Source of the DNA: Hydrangea macrophylla
Lineage: Eukaryota; Streptophyta; Magnoliopsida; Cornales; Hydrangeaceae
DNA: 64,000 nt
NCBI GenBank assembly: GCA_033977485.1
Contig: CM066987.1
Span: 85,406,588-85,470,587 of the forward strand
Direction of reading: 5' to 3'
This document shows positions 11,087 through 23,510 of the stretch, one piece after another. A program made the position numbers and the translations under genes. How positions within the stretch are numbered: position 1 is the stretch's first letter; each line of letters starts with the position of its first letter. The notes beneath the pieces are model-generated. The model saw only the letters and a list, made by a program, of their open reading frames with translations. It searched no databases and was not told the origin of the DNA.

Positions 11087-13260
11087 CCCCCATTTCTGCA
11101 TATTTTCTTTTGTTTTCTGTATCCTTCCCCCATACTTGTTCTGAGAATGTTTTTGTGTCTGTTTTTGTTTATTACGCCATTTTAGATCGAGTTAGTTATT
11201 GTTTTCCTTATTACATTTTTACTTTTTCGTTTATTTCTTTTCCATTTATTCGTTTAGTGTAATTTAGATTAATTTTTCAATTTCTATTTTATATTTCTGT
11301 TTCTTTTCCTTTTAATATTCTTTTGTTAGTTCTTTTCGTGTATCTAGAAGTAACAGGTAACATTGAAATTTATAACCATATTCCTTGGTGTTAACCTGTT
11401 ATATGCTTGTCAAGATCGAGGTACTATCGTTCCTTTCTTACGTACTTCCCTTTCTTTCATTTTATTGTTTCATTGGGGACAATGAAAGGTTTAGGTTTGG
11501 GGGTATGCACACACATGCACATTAGTTTATGCTAAATTTTAAAATTTTTCAAAAAGTGTGTTTAAATAAACGATAGTACTAATGTTTTTGCAAGATTAAT
11601 TCGATACTTCGTGTTCAATAACTTTGAATTGTTATAGAATGATAAACAAGGGAAGATGTGATTAAACATTTGCTGAAGTTATGATGTAATGTTTTAAGTT
11701 ATGTATTGTTTGAATCGTAGTTTTATATCATAGATTTGCACATAAACTTAAGCACTGCACGTAGTCGCTTGAATACATGTTGGTTGTGAACTATAATATG
11801 ATTCGGATTTCTAGATAACACATGGTGGAGACTAGACCCTGTGAGCTTTTGAGCCTATCTTTTCTATTTTGAGGGTTATGAATACATCTTGTGTTTGTCG
11901 AATTTCATTGAAATAGCGCATCTACTTGTTGTTTAGTCTCATTATTCTTGTTTTGGTTGATAGTCAAGTTAAAATATTTGTTACCATGCTAAATAATCTT
12001 CCGTCGTAAACGTTGAAGAACCGTATTACTCTAGGAAATGATTTTGGGCCCTCTTTGTTTACTACCGACCGATAAAAGATAAAATTTCCTTAGTTCCCCC
12101 TTTTGAGCCATTAAAATGCCATTTCTTTCTTAAATTACCATTATCCTTGTTTTTGCTCCAATTTGGCCAACTTGGAGTTCATCACTAAAAGATTGATCAC
12201 CTTTTAGTGGTGTTAAGGCGATGTGTGATTGAGAAGAAGAAGAAAATAAGATGATGTTTGGGGTGGTTGCCTTGTTATTTATTGAATATTCGTTTCAAAA
12301 GCAACGAGGAGGAAAAGAATAAAGAAAATAATACAGAAGAGGAAGGTTGAAAAAAAAAATGATGAAAGAAAAGAAGGAAAAAAATTGAAAAAGATGAATG
12401 AGAAAAAGTATGAAAAGATGAATGTGGTAGAAGAAACGAGTGAAAGAGATCGAACATGCCTTACAATGTCATTCTAAATCTACCCATATATCCATTTTAT
12501 TCTTTTCCATTACCTGAGCCACATTACAGCCTCTGAAAAGTCCTAATTGATCCTAGGAAACATGATTTGGATATGAAAACGATGGGAGGGGGATTAAAAC
12601 ATGGTAATGATTAATTTTTCTTGATTGATTGGCATCCTATCCATGAGACTACTGTTCTTTCGTGTCATGCGTTTTTTTCGAGTCATATGTGAGCATTTCT
12701 TGTTTTGAAAATATATTACCTTTAGCTCACATATATACTAGAGAAATTACACATGTTTTTGAGTGTTTCATTTGAGAGTGTAATTAACAGTGTGAGATTC
12801 GTAGTCGAGACATAGTTAGACGGTTATCCAGGTTATATTCCAAGTTCATGACGAGCGCGTGTTCACTTGACTACCTCATCACACACATGCAATCTTATGA
12901 GAAACTCTATTGATTTATACGATGCATGTGCTTGAGAGTGTTTTTCATGACGTAGGTGGATGTTTCATTATGTTTCTTTATGTTCGTTATCCTATTTCAA
13001 ATCTTTGTTGTATAATAAGGAGTGTTGAATATTATGTTCTTGTTTTTAATAAAAGTTTTTAAAATTTTAAGTTAATAAATATGGTTGTGGGTAACTTGTT
13101 GACGAGAACCCTCACGAGACTTCACTCGTCCGACTAGGGACACCTAGGGGTTTAAAAGGCTTGTTGCATATGCTAAATGCAATCGTGATCCATACGAAAA
13201 TGGAATAGATTTTTATTAGTAGTTTTTATTTTAGTTTTGCTCGAGGACTAGCAAAATGTA

Positions 13261-13272
13261 GGTTTGGGGGTG
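13261..13272 (+). other. Polypurine tract of element B
   Basis: GGTTTGGGGGTG directly before the 3' LTR; purine-rich apart from a TTT, at the site where plus-strand priming is expected. Confidence 0.6.
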
Positions 13273-14645
13273 TGATCGGGAGAGAACAAATCCTCTTTTT
13301 ACGCCTTAACGAGCATTTGTTAGTACCTTTTTATCCTGTTTTTGTATATTTTTACTTCGTTTTCTAGTTTCTGACAGGTTTTGGAAGAAATCAACTAAAC
13401 CAGGTTAAACAGGGTGAAAAAGCATCAAGAAAGAAGCTGAAAAATCCAAGTCGCGCGCGCGACCCGCGGGCGCGAAAATCAGATAATCGCTCGCGCGATC
13501 CGCTCGCGCGAGACCCCCAATAACTCGCTCGCGCGATCCGCGCGCGCGAAGGACCAAAAGTCGCGCTCGCGCGACCCGCTCGCGCGATATGCCCAAAAAT
13601 CATAGTTGCGTATTTCAGTATACTGAAGACTCCTGTGCAAACGAAACTGCTAAACGACGTCCAGACTGTAAATTACATGCGTTTCAGTTCGTTTCGAGTT
13701 GGGAAGCCTTCCAAAGCTTGTGTAAACTCTATATATACTTAGTTTTAATAGTTTTTAGGGGTTGGCAACCATTATACACATTCATATACAGCCATATACA
13801 CACACTTTCAGCCCTTGAAGAGGGAGAAGCAAGGAGAAGAAGAAGAAGACCAAGGATTTCCATGGCCTCCTCCATCAACTACTTGCCGATCTCTACTCCT
13901 ATGGCAGCTTAGATCATCGATCTAGGGTTTCAATGAAGCCCTAGATGAGTAATAGGGTTTTATTTATGCTTTTATTTTAGTTTTATTGTGTATGGATGAC
14001 AGTCACATGTTCCGAGGATTTTTATAAATAAATCGTACTTACATTGATTAAATCATTGCTTTCAGAATTTATTCTTGTCTTAGATCTATTTTGACTGTGA
14101 TGTGCTCAACGATCTATTCTTGCTGTGCTTGTTTAGATTGTTTACATGTGATGGTGCTTTATTGATTCGTGCTATCAAGTATCCGAATAGTCCATGCCTA
14201 GGTTAGACGGATTAGATCACAACCCTAGTTTAGTGTGAGATAATTCGTGCTATCCGAAGATGGATTATGTTGGTGCTTGAACCATGATTATCTTCTTGTC
14301 GGAAGAATTGGGCTTGTAGCTGCAATTCTCCATATTCATCCAACGTAATAAGCTAAAGTAATTCATAAATATTCCTATTATGAGGCTAGTGGTGGATTTG
14401 TAATCCTAGGTTCCCTTTACATATTAATTAAAAACACTTTTAATTGCTTTCATAGTTTAGATTTACTTTTATTGTTATTAGTTTAATTAAATCCAAATCA
14501 AATCCGTTTTTCCTAATTAATTAGACTTAGGTTTTAAAATTAAGTTGCTGTAGTAATCAATCTCTGTGGGTTCGACCTTTACTTCCACACTGCAAATCCT
14601 TTGAAAAGTAAAGAATACTTTTATATCTTGATTTTGACAACATCA
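13273..14645 (+). repeat. 3' LTR of element B
   Basis: 1373 bp, starts TGATCGGGAGAG and ends GACAACATCA, followed by target duplication TCACC. About two substitutions from the 5' LTR by visual comparison. Confidence 0.95.
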
Positions 14646-14650
14646 TCACC

Positions 14651-17048
14651 CACAACCATCTTTATTAACTTATCAATTCAAAACTTTTTTTTTTCTCTTT
14701 TCATATTAAAACAAAAAATATAACGTTCAATACTTCTTATCATAAAACAGAGATTTGAAATAGAATAACGAACAAGAAGAAACGGAATCAAACGTCTACC
14801 TACGTCATGAAAAACAATCTCAAGCACATGCATCGTATAAATCAATAGAGTTTATCATAAAATTGCACGTGTGTGATATGGTAGTCAAATGAACACGCGC
14901 ATGTCATGAACTTAGAATATAACTCGGATGACCATCTAACTATGCTTCGACTACAAATCTCACAATAAATTACACTCTCAAATGAAACGCTCAGAACATG
15001 TGTAATTTATCCAATATATGGGAGCAAAGGAAATATATTTTCAAAACGAGAAATGCTCACATATGACTCAAAAAGACGCATGACACGAAAGAACAGTAGT
15101 CTCATGGATAGGATGTCAATAGTCAAGAAAAATTAATCATTACCATGTTTTAATCCCCCTCCCATCATTTTCATATCCAAACCATGTTTCCTAGGATCAA
15201 ATAGGACTTTTCAACGGTTGTAATGTGGCTCGGGTAATGAAAAATGATAGAAAGGACTTGTTTAGGTAGTTTTCAGAATGGCATTGTAAGGTATGTTCGA
15301 TTTCTTTCATTCTCTCTTCCACCAACTTTCATCTTTTCATTCTCTTCTTTTCATTCCTTTCAATTTTTTCTCCTTCAGTTTCTTTTTTTTTTTTCAACCT
15401 TATTCTTTTTTTTTTTCTTTTCTTTTTCTCTATTCTTTTCCTCCTTGTTGATTTTGAAATGGATATTCAATAAATAACAAGGCAACCACCCCAAACATCA
15501 TCTTATTTTCTTTTTCTTCTCAATCACACATCGCCTTAACACCACTAAAAGTTGATCAATCTTTCAGGGGTGAACTCCAAGTTAGCCAAATTGGAGCAAA
15601 AACAGGATAATGGTAATTAAAGAAAAAATGGCATTTTAATGGCTTAAAGGGCGAACTAAGGAAATTTATCATTTTATCGGTCAGTAGCAAACAAAGAAGG
15701 CCTAAAATCATGTCCTATGGTTATATGGCTCTTCAACATTTACGACGAAAGATTACTTAGCATAGTAACAAATATTTTAACTTGGCTTATCAACCAAAAC
15801 AAGAATAATGAGACTAAACAACGAGTTAATGCGCTATTTCAATAAAATTCGACAAACACAAAATGTATTTATAACCCTCTAAAAAGAAAAAATAGGCTCA
15901 AAAGCTCACCGGGTTTAGTCTCCACCTTGTGTTATCTAGAAATCCGAATCATATTATAGTTCACATCAAACATGTATTCAAGCTACGTGCAGTGCATAGG
16001 TTTGTGTGCAAATCTATGATATAAAACTACGATTCGAACGATACATGACCTAAAACGTCATATCATGACTTCAACAAATATTTAATCACATTTTCTCATG
16101 TTTACCATTCTATAACAATCCAAGTTACATAAGAAGATGTATCGACTAGAGATTACAAAACCGTAGGTATCGAAATTTTTTTCAAAATTTTGGTGTATAT
16201 AATAATGTACATGTGAGTGCATACCCCCAAACCTAAACCTTTCATTGCCCCCAATGAAACAATAAAACGAAAGAAAGGAGAGTACATAAGGAAAGAACGA
16301 AAATACCTCGATCTTGGCAAACACAAACCAGGCGGACATAAATGAATATGGAATTAAAGGTACAATAGCTCCGACGGAGCTAATAATTCACCTGTTAATA
16401 CTTAATAATACACAAGAGAAAAATAGTAGCTAAAATATAATACGTATGTTTTTGTTTTTTTTTTTTTTCTCAATAAAAATAGAAATAAAAACTAACTAGA
16501 ATTAAAAGACTTAATGAAAATAATTAAAAATAAAAAAACACAACCATAAACGAAACTATGAAAATAAAGAACAGAAAACAGAATGTAAAAGAAGGAAAGA
16601 GAAAAACCCAGAAAACCTTACCTCGCGCGAGCGGGCCGCGTGAGCGAGCTTCACGCGCGCGAATCCCTCTGCGAGGTAAAGCAGAGGCCTATTTTATAAA
16701 CTTAAAAGAAAAATCTTTAAGGGCCATGGTCGCGCGCGAACCCCTCGCGCGCGCGATTCTAGTCTCGAGCTGAAAAAAAGTTGGAAAAATTGGTCTAAGA
16801 AAGAATCTCGCGCGAGTGACACATCGTGCGAGCGGGCCGCGCGCGCGACGTGGTTTTTTCCTCATTTTTGTTTCTTTTAATGTAAATAAGTTCAAAATAA
16901 ATTTACTCTGACCCCCAAACCTGTCCAGAATGACCAAAACAGACTCAAAATGACCCAAAAATAAGATAAACGAACGAAACAAAGCTTGGGTTGCCTTCCA
17001 AGAAGTGCTTTCTTTTACGTCTTTAGCTAGACCATTCTAACTCAAGAT
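14651..17048 (-). other. Element A non-coding tract in place of pol
   Basis: Reverse-complement counterpart of the non-coding tract of B, more diverged. Contains the pyrimidine-rich stretch 15300-15440 (purine-rich on the coding strand) and the CGCG cluster 16622-16850. The open frames at 15244-15477, 16082-16339, 16558-16773 and 16689-16982 are not conserved with B in frame and are not considered genes. Confidence 0.8.
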
Positions 17049-19662
17049 TTATGGAGGTTGAAAATCAGACTTTGTACCTCTTAGGATATCAAGAAGAGCC
17101 CATTGATAAGCAGAAATAACGTCGCTTTGAATTAATTCGACCGACGGTTCTCCCGGATTATGTTCAAATTGATTTCTTACCTTTCGAGTAAATTCATCAT
17201 TTGGGTCTTGGTTGTCAGGATTCATCCGCTCATTACAAATTATATTATTTTCCTCACCCAGATTCAGTTCTTTGTTAGGCTCACTATTCTGTCTTACCTC
17301 ACATTCCGCCTCACATAGGTAATCGTTATCTTTAGGAGGTTGATCCATAGCATTAAAAACGTTTAATTTTAAGTTCGTGTTCCCAAATGACACCTTCATT
17401 ACCCCCGTCCGACAGTTAATACGAGCGTTAGCGGTTGCTAAGAATGGATGGCCTAAGATGACAGGAGTGTGTTTCCTAGCATCTAGCACGGGTTTAGTGT
17501 CAAGGACCATGAAGTCGACAGGATAATAGCATTTACGACTTTAACCAAGATGTCCTCGACGATTCCTCTAGGTATTTTAATAGAACGGTCCGCTAATTGT
17601 ATAGTAGTTGCCGTAGGTTTAAGTTCACCTAGTCCTAGTTATTGATAGACGTGATAAGGTAAGAGATTAACGCTAGCTCCTAAGTCAAGGAGAGCCCGAT
17701 GAATGACAGTGTCACCTATGACACATGATATCGTGGGCGTACCTAGATCTTTATATTTTGGAGTAGCGTGTTGGAATATTAAACTAACTTTTTTCTGTGA
17801 GAAAGACCTTTTTCAGAGTATGATTGCGTATTTTGCGCTTTTGTGTGCAAAGGTCTTTTAGACATTTAGCGTAAGCGGGAATTTGTTTTATTGCATCGAG
17901 GAATAGAATATTGATTTTAACTTGCTTAAACACCTCGAGTATATCTTCAGTTTTTGACTTTTTCTTAGAAAAATTTGACGGTTCCTCAACGTTTGGTGGA
18001 AAAGGCATTTTCGGAATATAATTAGTTGGGATCGGTTCTTTTTCTTTTCTACTTTGATTCACGTCCTCACCCATTTTTTTATTCGAATTAACGTGTACCT
18101 CTTTTTCTCTTGCATTCGGAATTTCAACAATTTCCTCCTCATGAATAGTCGTCCTAGTCGACACGGCATTAACTTGCTCACTCGTACCCCCACCCCTCAT
18201 ACTGTCCCTTAGGGTTTTGTATAGTTTGACTAGGCAGCTTACCCTCGTTTCTACGGCTCATTGTATTAGCTATTTGTCCCATTTGGGACTCAAGCTTCGT
18301 AATGGATTGTGTGTGAGAGTGCACTATTTGTGCTTGTGCCTGTACTTGTGTTTCAATGTTCTTAAGGGATGCCAACACCTTATCCTCAAAAGCGTTAACC
18401 CTTGGAGGGTTAGGATTAGGAGGAGGGTGTTGGTATTGGTTTTGTTGAAACTGGGGTCGATAAGTATTAGGAAAATTATTCGGCATAGGATTATAACTAT
18501 TTCGTGGGAATTGTTGAATCGAGTTTATGTATTGCTCCACAAATTCCGGAAATTGAGATGCCGATGGGCAAGAAAGTATAGAATGTGAAGGATCAGAACA
18601 TAATGCACAACTTTCATAAGAGGGTGAACTCGACATTTGATTCATTGTCAAAAGTCGATCAAGTTTGTTAGATAGTTCTTGAAATTCAATTAAGTGACTT
18701 GACTCAAACTTTACCTCTCTCTTAGGTTGATGAGGATATCCCTCGGAACGTACCGACACGGCCTGATGCATCGAGTTCTCGCTTAAAGTTTCAAAAAATT
18801 TCCAGGCCTCGTCGGCGCTTTTGTGTAGGAAGGTCCCAGCACAAATGGCATCAATGGTATTACAGACAGAGGGAATAAGGCCCTCGTAGAAAACCTGTAC
18901 CAATTGCCACTTAGGAACCTGATGATGTGGGCAAGAGCGTAGTAATTCCTTAAACTTCTCCCAAGTGTCATAAAGTGTTTCCCCATCTTGCATCACAAAA
19001 TTAGTTATAGATTTTCTTATCTGATTAGTCCTTGTGATTGGGAAAAACTTTTGTAAAAATGCGTTGTATAAGGCTTCCCATGTTTTAATTGTGTTTGGCT
19101 CAAGTGATTGAAGCCAATATTTCTCTTTATCTCTTAAAGAGAATGGGAAGAGACGCAGTTTTAACTCATCATCAGTGAAATTTTGAATTTTTAAAGTAGA
19201 GCAAATATCTTGAAAATTTCCTAAGTGTTGATATGGATCTTCATTTATACGGCCATGGAAAGAAGGAAGTAGCGAGATGGTAGACGACTTTATCTCAAAC
19301 TGAGATGTCGTCACCTCCGGTAATTCGATACCTGCTTGAGGCGTGTAAGTTGTAGGAATAAAATAATTTCTACGCGGAGGAGGTGAAGGTATATTAGGAT
19401 TATTTACATTATTTACATTATCTATGTTGTTTTCTAAGTCGGCCATTGGAATAGGTTTTATTTTAAAAAATCGAGTTTTCCTTAATCCTTTAAGGGTACT
19501 TTGAATTTCGACCTGAAATAGAGACGATGGTTCTGGAGTCGATTCGTCATCTAGCAACCGAGCTCTAGAAGCTTGGGTTGAAGATCTATTAATTCTTAAG
19601 GTACGTTCAAGTTCAGGATCAAAAGTTTGTAATTCAGGTTTACTAGAACGTGTACCAAACAA
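17049..19662 (-). pseudogene. gag-protease polyprotein of element A (frameshifted)
   Basis: Same protein as in element B. The first frame (19662-18178) starts MFGTRSSKPELQ and includes the capsid domain (NTIKTWEALYNAFLQKFFP, DGETLYDTWEKFKELLRSCP) and zinc knuckle CALCSDPSHSILSC, then ends in a wrong frame near 18195. The reading resumes in 18200-17784 (EQVNAVSTRTT, then KKVFLTEK), shifts again near 17785 by about one base, and ends in 17510-17049 (VILGHPFLATANARINCRTG). The protease active-site region between 17784 and 17510 is readable only across shifts and a stop. Compared with B there are at least three lesions, so no functional protein is expected. A is intact at the proline run where B has lost about seven bases. 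Confidence 0.88.
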
Positions 19663-20136
19663 AAACTAAAAAGAAAATAGCGACACTAAGACAAAAACTG
19701 ACTCCACAAATATAAGACGAAATCACGCAAATAAGGCAACAGGCACACAACTACTATGATGCATGTAATTATCCTTATGCCACTTCGCGTCAAAGCCCAG
19801 CGCCCCGGGTTTCCTAGCTAATGCAGTGCTCACTCCACACCAACCTAATGCAAGTACTTGCGTCTCAGCGCCCTGACTTATAGTGAGTTGATGCGAAATT
19901 TAAAAAGAAGTGATTACTTGAATTTTTTTTTTATTATTTATTTTTTTTCGCGTAAGCTCCTTTGATGTGCTAAGCTATTCCTCTCCAAGACGCTAGAATT
20001 TGATTACTTGAGAAACTACAAAATAAAAAGAAAAATTAGTAACTCAAAACAAAAACGAAAATAAGAAAAATAAAAACTAATATAATATTTACGAATTAAC
20101 TAATCTAAGATTCTAAAACTAAAGGTAGTAATGCAA

Positions 20137-20154
20137 TCCTCAGCAACGGCGCCA
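20137..20154 (-). other. Primer-binding site of element A (tRNA-Asp)
   Basis: On the minus strand TGGCGCCGTTGCTGAGGA, five bases inside the 5' LTR. It differs from the site in B at two positions, in line with older age. Confidence 0.82.
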
Positions 20155-20159
20155 AAAAT

Positions 20160-21485
20160 TGATCTTGTCAAAATCAAGATATAAAAGTATGCTTAACTTA
20201 TGCTTTACTTTCAAAAGATTTGCAGTGTGGAAGTAAAGGTCGAACCCAAAAAGATTGAATACTACGCACGTTAATTTTTAAAACCTAAATTTAGTTAATT
20301 AAGAAAAACAGATTTTGGATTTAATTTGAATTAAACTAATAACAATAAAAATAAATCTAAATTATGAAAGTAATTAAATATTTGTTTTTATAATAAGTTT
20401 AAGGAACTTAGGATTGCAAATCCACCACTAGCTTCATAATAAGGGTATTTACGAATTACTTTAGCTTATTAAGTTGGATGATAATGGAGAATTGTAGCTA
20501 CAAGCCCAATTCCTCCGTCAAGAAAATAACTTTGGTTCAAGCACTAGCATAATCCATCTTCGGTTAGCATGAATTATCCCACACTAAACTAGGGTTGCAG
20601 TATAATCCGTCTAATCTAGGCATGGACTATTCGGATACTTGATAGCACAATTCAATTTAAGCACCATTACATGTAAATAATCTAAACAAGCACAGCAAAC
20701 ATAGATCATTGAGCACACTACCATCAAAATAGATCAAAGACAAGAGTAAACTTTGAAAGTAACGATTTAATCAATAAAAGCACGATTTATTTATAAAAAT
20801 CCTCGGAACATGTAACTGTCATCCATACATAATAAAACTAAAATAAAACCATAAAATACACCCTATTACTTGGCTAGGGTTTCATTGAAACCCTAGATCT
20901 TGAGTTTAGTTATCCATAGAAGCGGTAGATGGCAAGTAGTTTATGGAGGAGGCCATGGAAATCCTTGATCTTCTTCTTCTTCTCCTTGCTTCCCTCCCTT
21001 CAATGGCTGAAGTTTTAGTTGTATCTTGTGTGTATATTAATTGTCCCCTTAAGAATTGAATTATAATTGAGTTTTTATAGATTTAGAGCAAGTTTGGAAG
21101 CTTTCCTAACCCAATTCGCACTAAAACTGCTGTATTTAGCTTTCCAAACATAATTAGGCAATTTCGTTCGCGTGGGAGTCTTCAGTATACTGAAATACGC
21201 AACTTTAATTTTTACACAGGTCGCGTGAGCGGGCCGCGCGAGTGCGATTCTGGGAGGTCGCACGAGCGATTTCTTGGGTTTCGCACTAGCAGGTCGCGCG
21301 CGCGATGTGATTTTTTCAGCTTCTTTTCTTCTGCTTTTTCACCCCATTTAGCTTGGAATCCTTACTTTTCTCCAAATCCTGACAGAAAATAGAAAACGAA
21401 GTAAAAATATACAAAATAGGATAAAAAAAAAGTACTAACAAATGTGAATTATGGCGTATAATTAGGATTTGGTCTCTCCCGATCA
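20160..21485 (-). repeat. 5' LTR of element A
   Basis: 1326 bp, TGATCTTGTCAAA...CTCTCCCGATCA, flanked on the right by the CTTAT duplication. CGCG cluster at 21221-21305. Confidence 0.92.
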
Positions 21486-22052
21486 CTTATGTATGGCGGT
21501 AGTGAGTTAATTCTAGTGGGATACACTGGCTCGGACTTTATGTCAGATAAAGATTCGAGGAAGTCGACATCCGAACATCTCTTTACCTTGGGAGGTGGTA
21601 CTATTAGTTGGAGGAGCATTAAGCAGAAATGCATTGCAGACTCAAGTATAGAAGTTGAGTATGTGGCTGCTTGTGAAACTGCAAAGGAAGCTATTTGGCT
21701 TAAGAAGTTCCTTATAGAGCTCGGGGTGATACTAGCGTTGTTGTCACCTATTACGCTATACTGTGATAATAGTGGGGCAGTGGCTCGGTCCAAGGAGCTA
21801 AGGAACCACGAAAAGGGAAAGCATGTAGAGCGGAAATATCATCTAATTCGAGATATTGCTCAACGTGGAGATGTGACTGTCACCAAGATTGCCACCACTA
21901 ATAATCTTGCGGATCTGTTTACAAAGGCCTTGCCACAGAAGGTCTTTGATCATCATCTAGATAGTCTAGGTCTTAGATGTAGTCCTAAATGGTTATTAGT
22001 GCAAGTGGGAGTTTGTTGGGTTTGTGCCCTCAAACCATTACTTTATGTATAA
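21486..22052 (+). pseudogene. Ty1/copia RNase H fragment (right part)
   Basis: Continues the copia reading interrupted at 4701. Recognisable RNase H features: GYTGSDFMSDKDSRKSTS (the 'GY.D.D...D...STSGY' motif), ISWRSIKQKCIADSSIEVEY ('W.SKKQ..VA.SS.EAEY'), TLYCDNSGAV, and the C-terminal NNLADLFTKALPQ. Typical polypeptide end for a copia element, with the LTR starting inside the last codons at 22014. Some residues differ from the consensus, for example S in place of the second acidic residue after GYTG. Confidence 0.88.
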
Positions 22053-23510
22053 GACATTGACATTTTAATATATGGATATCAGCTTTACGTTTCATTGTGT
22101 ATGTTTCTTTCATGAGATGATTGTTAATCCTTAAGTATCATAGTAAGTAATTCATGTGTGTATAAGATACATACAAGCGAGATACGAATTACTATTCATT
22201 GATACTTAGAATTTGTCACAGTGGATGATAAGACTGGATATCTCATCAAGTTTACATTGTAGCACGATTAACTACCATTAGATGGAGTGATGAATCTCAA
22301 TCACTAGAGTATAACTCTTAGTTAATATGCTAGTGCTTATAATGCATTGACGGACCTGAGATTTCCTATTGACACTTAAGGCTGTCAATAGTTGATAAAA
22401 ACTCATAACTTGTATAAGGTACGTGTTCTCAATCTTGAGACGATTATGAACACGGACTTTGGATATGGCTACTTTGACTTACCAATCAGTGAGGTCTTAA
22501 AGATCAACACCTGGGTATCTTGGATATGTCATGTTCATAGGGTTGTGAACATATGTTGTCAAGATAGAATCTGCCCTCTGATAAAGAGTAAGCAATCCTT
22601 TGAGAATTTTACCAAGTTTATTACTGCAAACTGTAGTCTTGTTGATAAATAGTTATCAACGTGTTTGGTAATCATGAGTGGTGAATGGGACTCAAGGAAT
22701 AAAAGAAGTAATCATGATTCAGGTTGACAGTAACTGTTATCCGACTACCTGAATATGATTATGAATGCTAACGATAGAGGGACATTAGTACACCGTACAA
22801 GTCTAGTTATCACTTCAAGTTTGTTCTTTTGCGTTGGAGTTCAGTTATCATTTTATAGTGGAGTAAACGTTAACTGATCAGTTAGTTAGTTTGCTGATCA
22901 AAGAGTTTGATCATGGGAATTAAAACTGATCTGAGCCAATAATAAAGAGCCTAGGAGGTCCCACTCTTAGCTCTGCCAGGATACTTGGAAAGACACATGA
23001 GGATGTTGTCAAGACTGGTTCGATCGATTGAAGTCAAGGCAGGGTCGATCGATCGAACTATGTTCAATCGATCGAAGGTTTGACAGATCGAAGTATCTTC
23101 GATCGATTGACGGTTAGGTCTGTTCTGGAATTTAAAAATAGAGAAACTGCATCCAGAAAATAGAGTTTGTCATTTTATTATATCAGAAGCTGCAGAAACT
23201 GTTTTAGGCTTCACAAACCTTCTCCATCCTCTCTATTAGGGTTCCCACCAACCCTAGTCTTTCGGCAAGCATCTGTAGGAGTCATAAGAGTGAAGATAAC
23301 CTAGTGGAGGTTGCTACATCATCAAGGAAGAAGAGAATCAGAATTGGGTTCAATACCTAAGGTATAAACTCTTCTCCCTCTTGTGTATTCGCATCTATAG
23401 AATTAACGAGTAGTAGATCTGGGCTACCAATAAGTTTTTGTAACATAATCTTTCTGCTGCGCGTTTTAATTAAATTTTAAACCTAATTTCCCTTCACTAG
23501 GTCCCCAACA
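22014..23510 (+). repeat. 3' LTR of the copia element
   Basis: About 1497 bp. It begins TGTTGGGTTTGTGCCC right after a purine-rich GTGGGAGTT and ends GGTCCCCAACA, giving TGTTGGG...CCCAACA inverted ends. The only matching LTR would be left of the truncation and is not in the window. A TCGATCGA motif cluster lies at 23019-23118 and a leader-like region with (CT)-rich text follows. The open frame 22392-22652 has no recognisable domain. Confidence 0.75.
23019..23118. promoter_or_regulatory. TCGATCGA motif cluster in copia LTR
   Basis: GTTCGATCGATTGAAG, GGTCGATCGATCGAAC, TTCAATCGATCGAAGG, and TTCGATCGATTGACGG occur within 100 bp. The same words occur in the unrelated LTR at 25797-28362. Confidence 0.6.

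Larger units (their letters stand above)
10652..13272 (+). other. Element B non-coding tract in place of pol
   Basis: About 2.6 kb with no frame resembling RT, RNase H or integrase. It holds a CGCG cluster (10853-11086), AT-rich text, a purine-rich AG stretch (12230-12450), and the polypurine tract at its end. Element A carries the same tract in reverse (17048 to 14651, then 6206 to 6017), with the same landmarks in the same order, so the tract is a family trait and not a private deletion in one copy. Confidence 0.85.
6207..14645 (+). mobile_element. Element B: young gag-protease-only Ty3/gypsy retrotransposon nested in A
   Basis: Complete 8439-bp element with two 1373-bp LTRs (TGATCGGG...AACATCA) and a 5-bp target duplication TCACC (6202-6206, 14646-14650). 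It carries a tRNA-Asp primer site at 7585, gag plus retropepsin at 8061-10651, a 2.6-kb non-coding tract and a polypurine tract at 13261-13272. No reverse transcriptase, RNase H or integrase. By eye the LTRs differ at only about two positions (near 6390/13456 and 6634/13700), so the insertion is recent. Because pol is missing and gag is frameshifted, it was probably mobilised by enzymes supplied in trans. It inserted in opposite orientation into the 3' non-coding tract of its own relative. Confidence 0.95.
4702..21485 (-). mobile_element. Element A: gag-protease-only Ty3/gypsy retrotransposon (contains nested element B)
   Basis: Bounded by TG...CA LTRs (4702-6016 and 20160-21485) and a 5-bp target duplication CTTAT (4697-4701 and 21486-21490). 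It interrupts a copia reading frame exactly at the duplication, which confirms the borders. Minus-strand order: 5' LTR, tRNA-Asp primer site, gag plus retropepsin (19662 to 17049), then a non-coding tract down to the polypurine tract near 6017-6027. No reverse transcriptase, RNase H or integrase is readable. Without element B and one copy of its TSD its length is about 8.34 kb. Several frameshifts in gag-protease and clear divergence between LTRs mark it as older than B. It belongs to the same family as B; the tRNA-Asp primer site and the DLGASVN protease motif suggest an Athila-like lineage. Confidence 0.93.
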
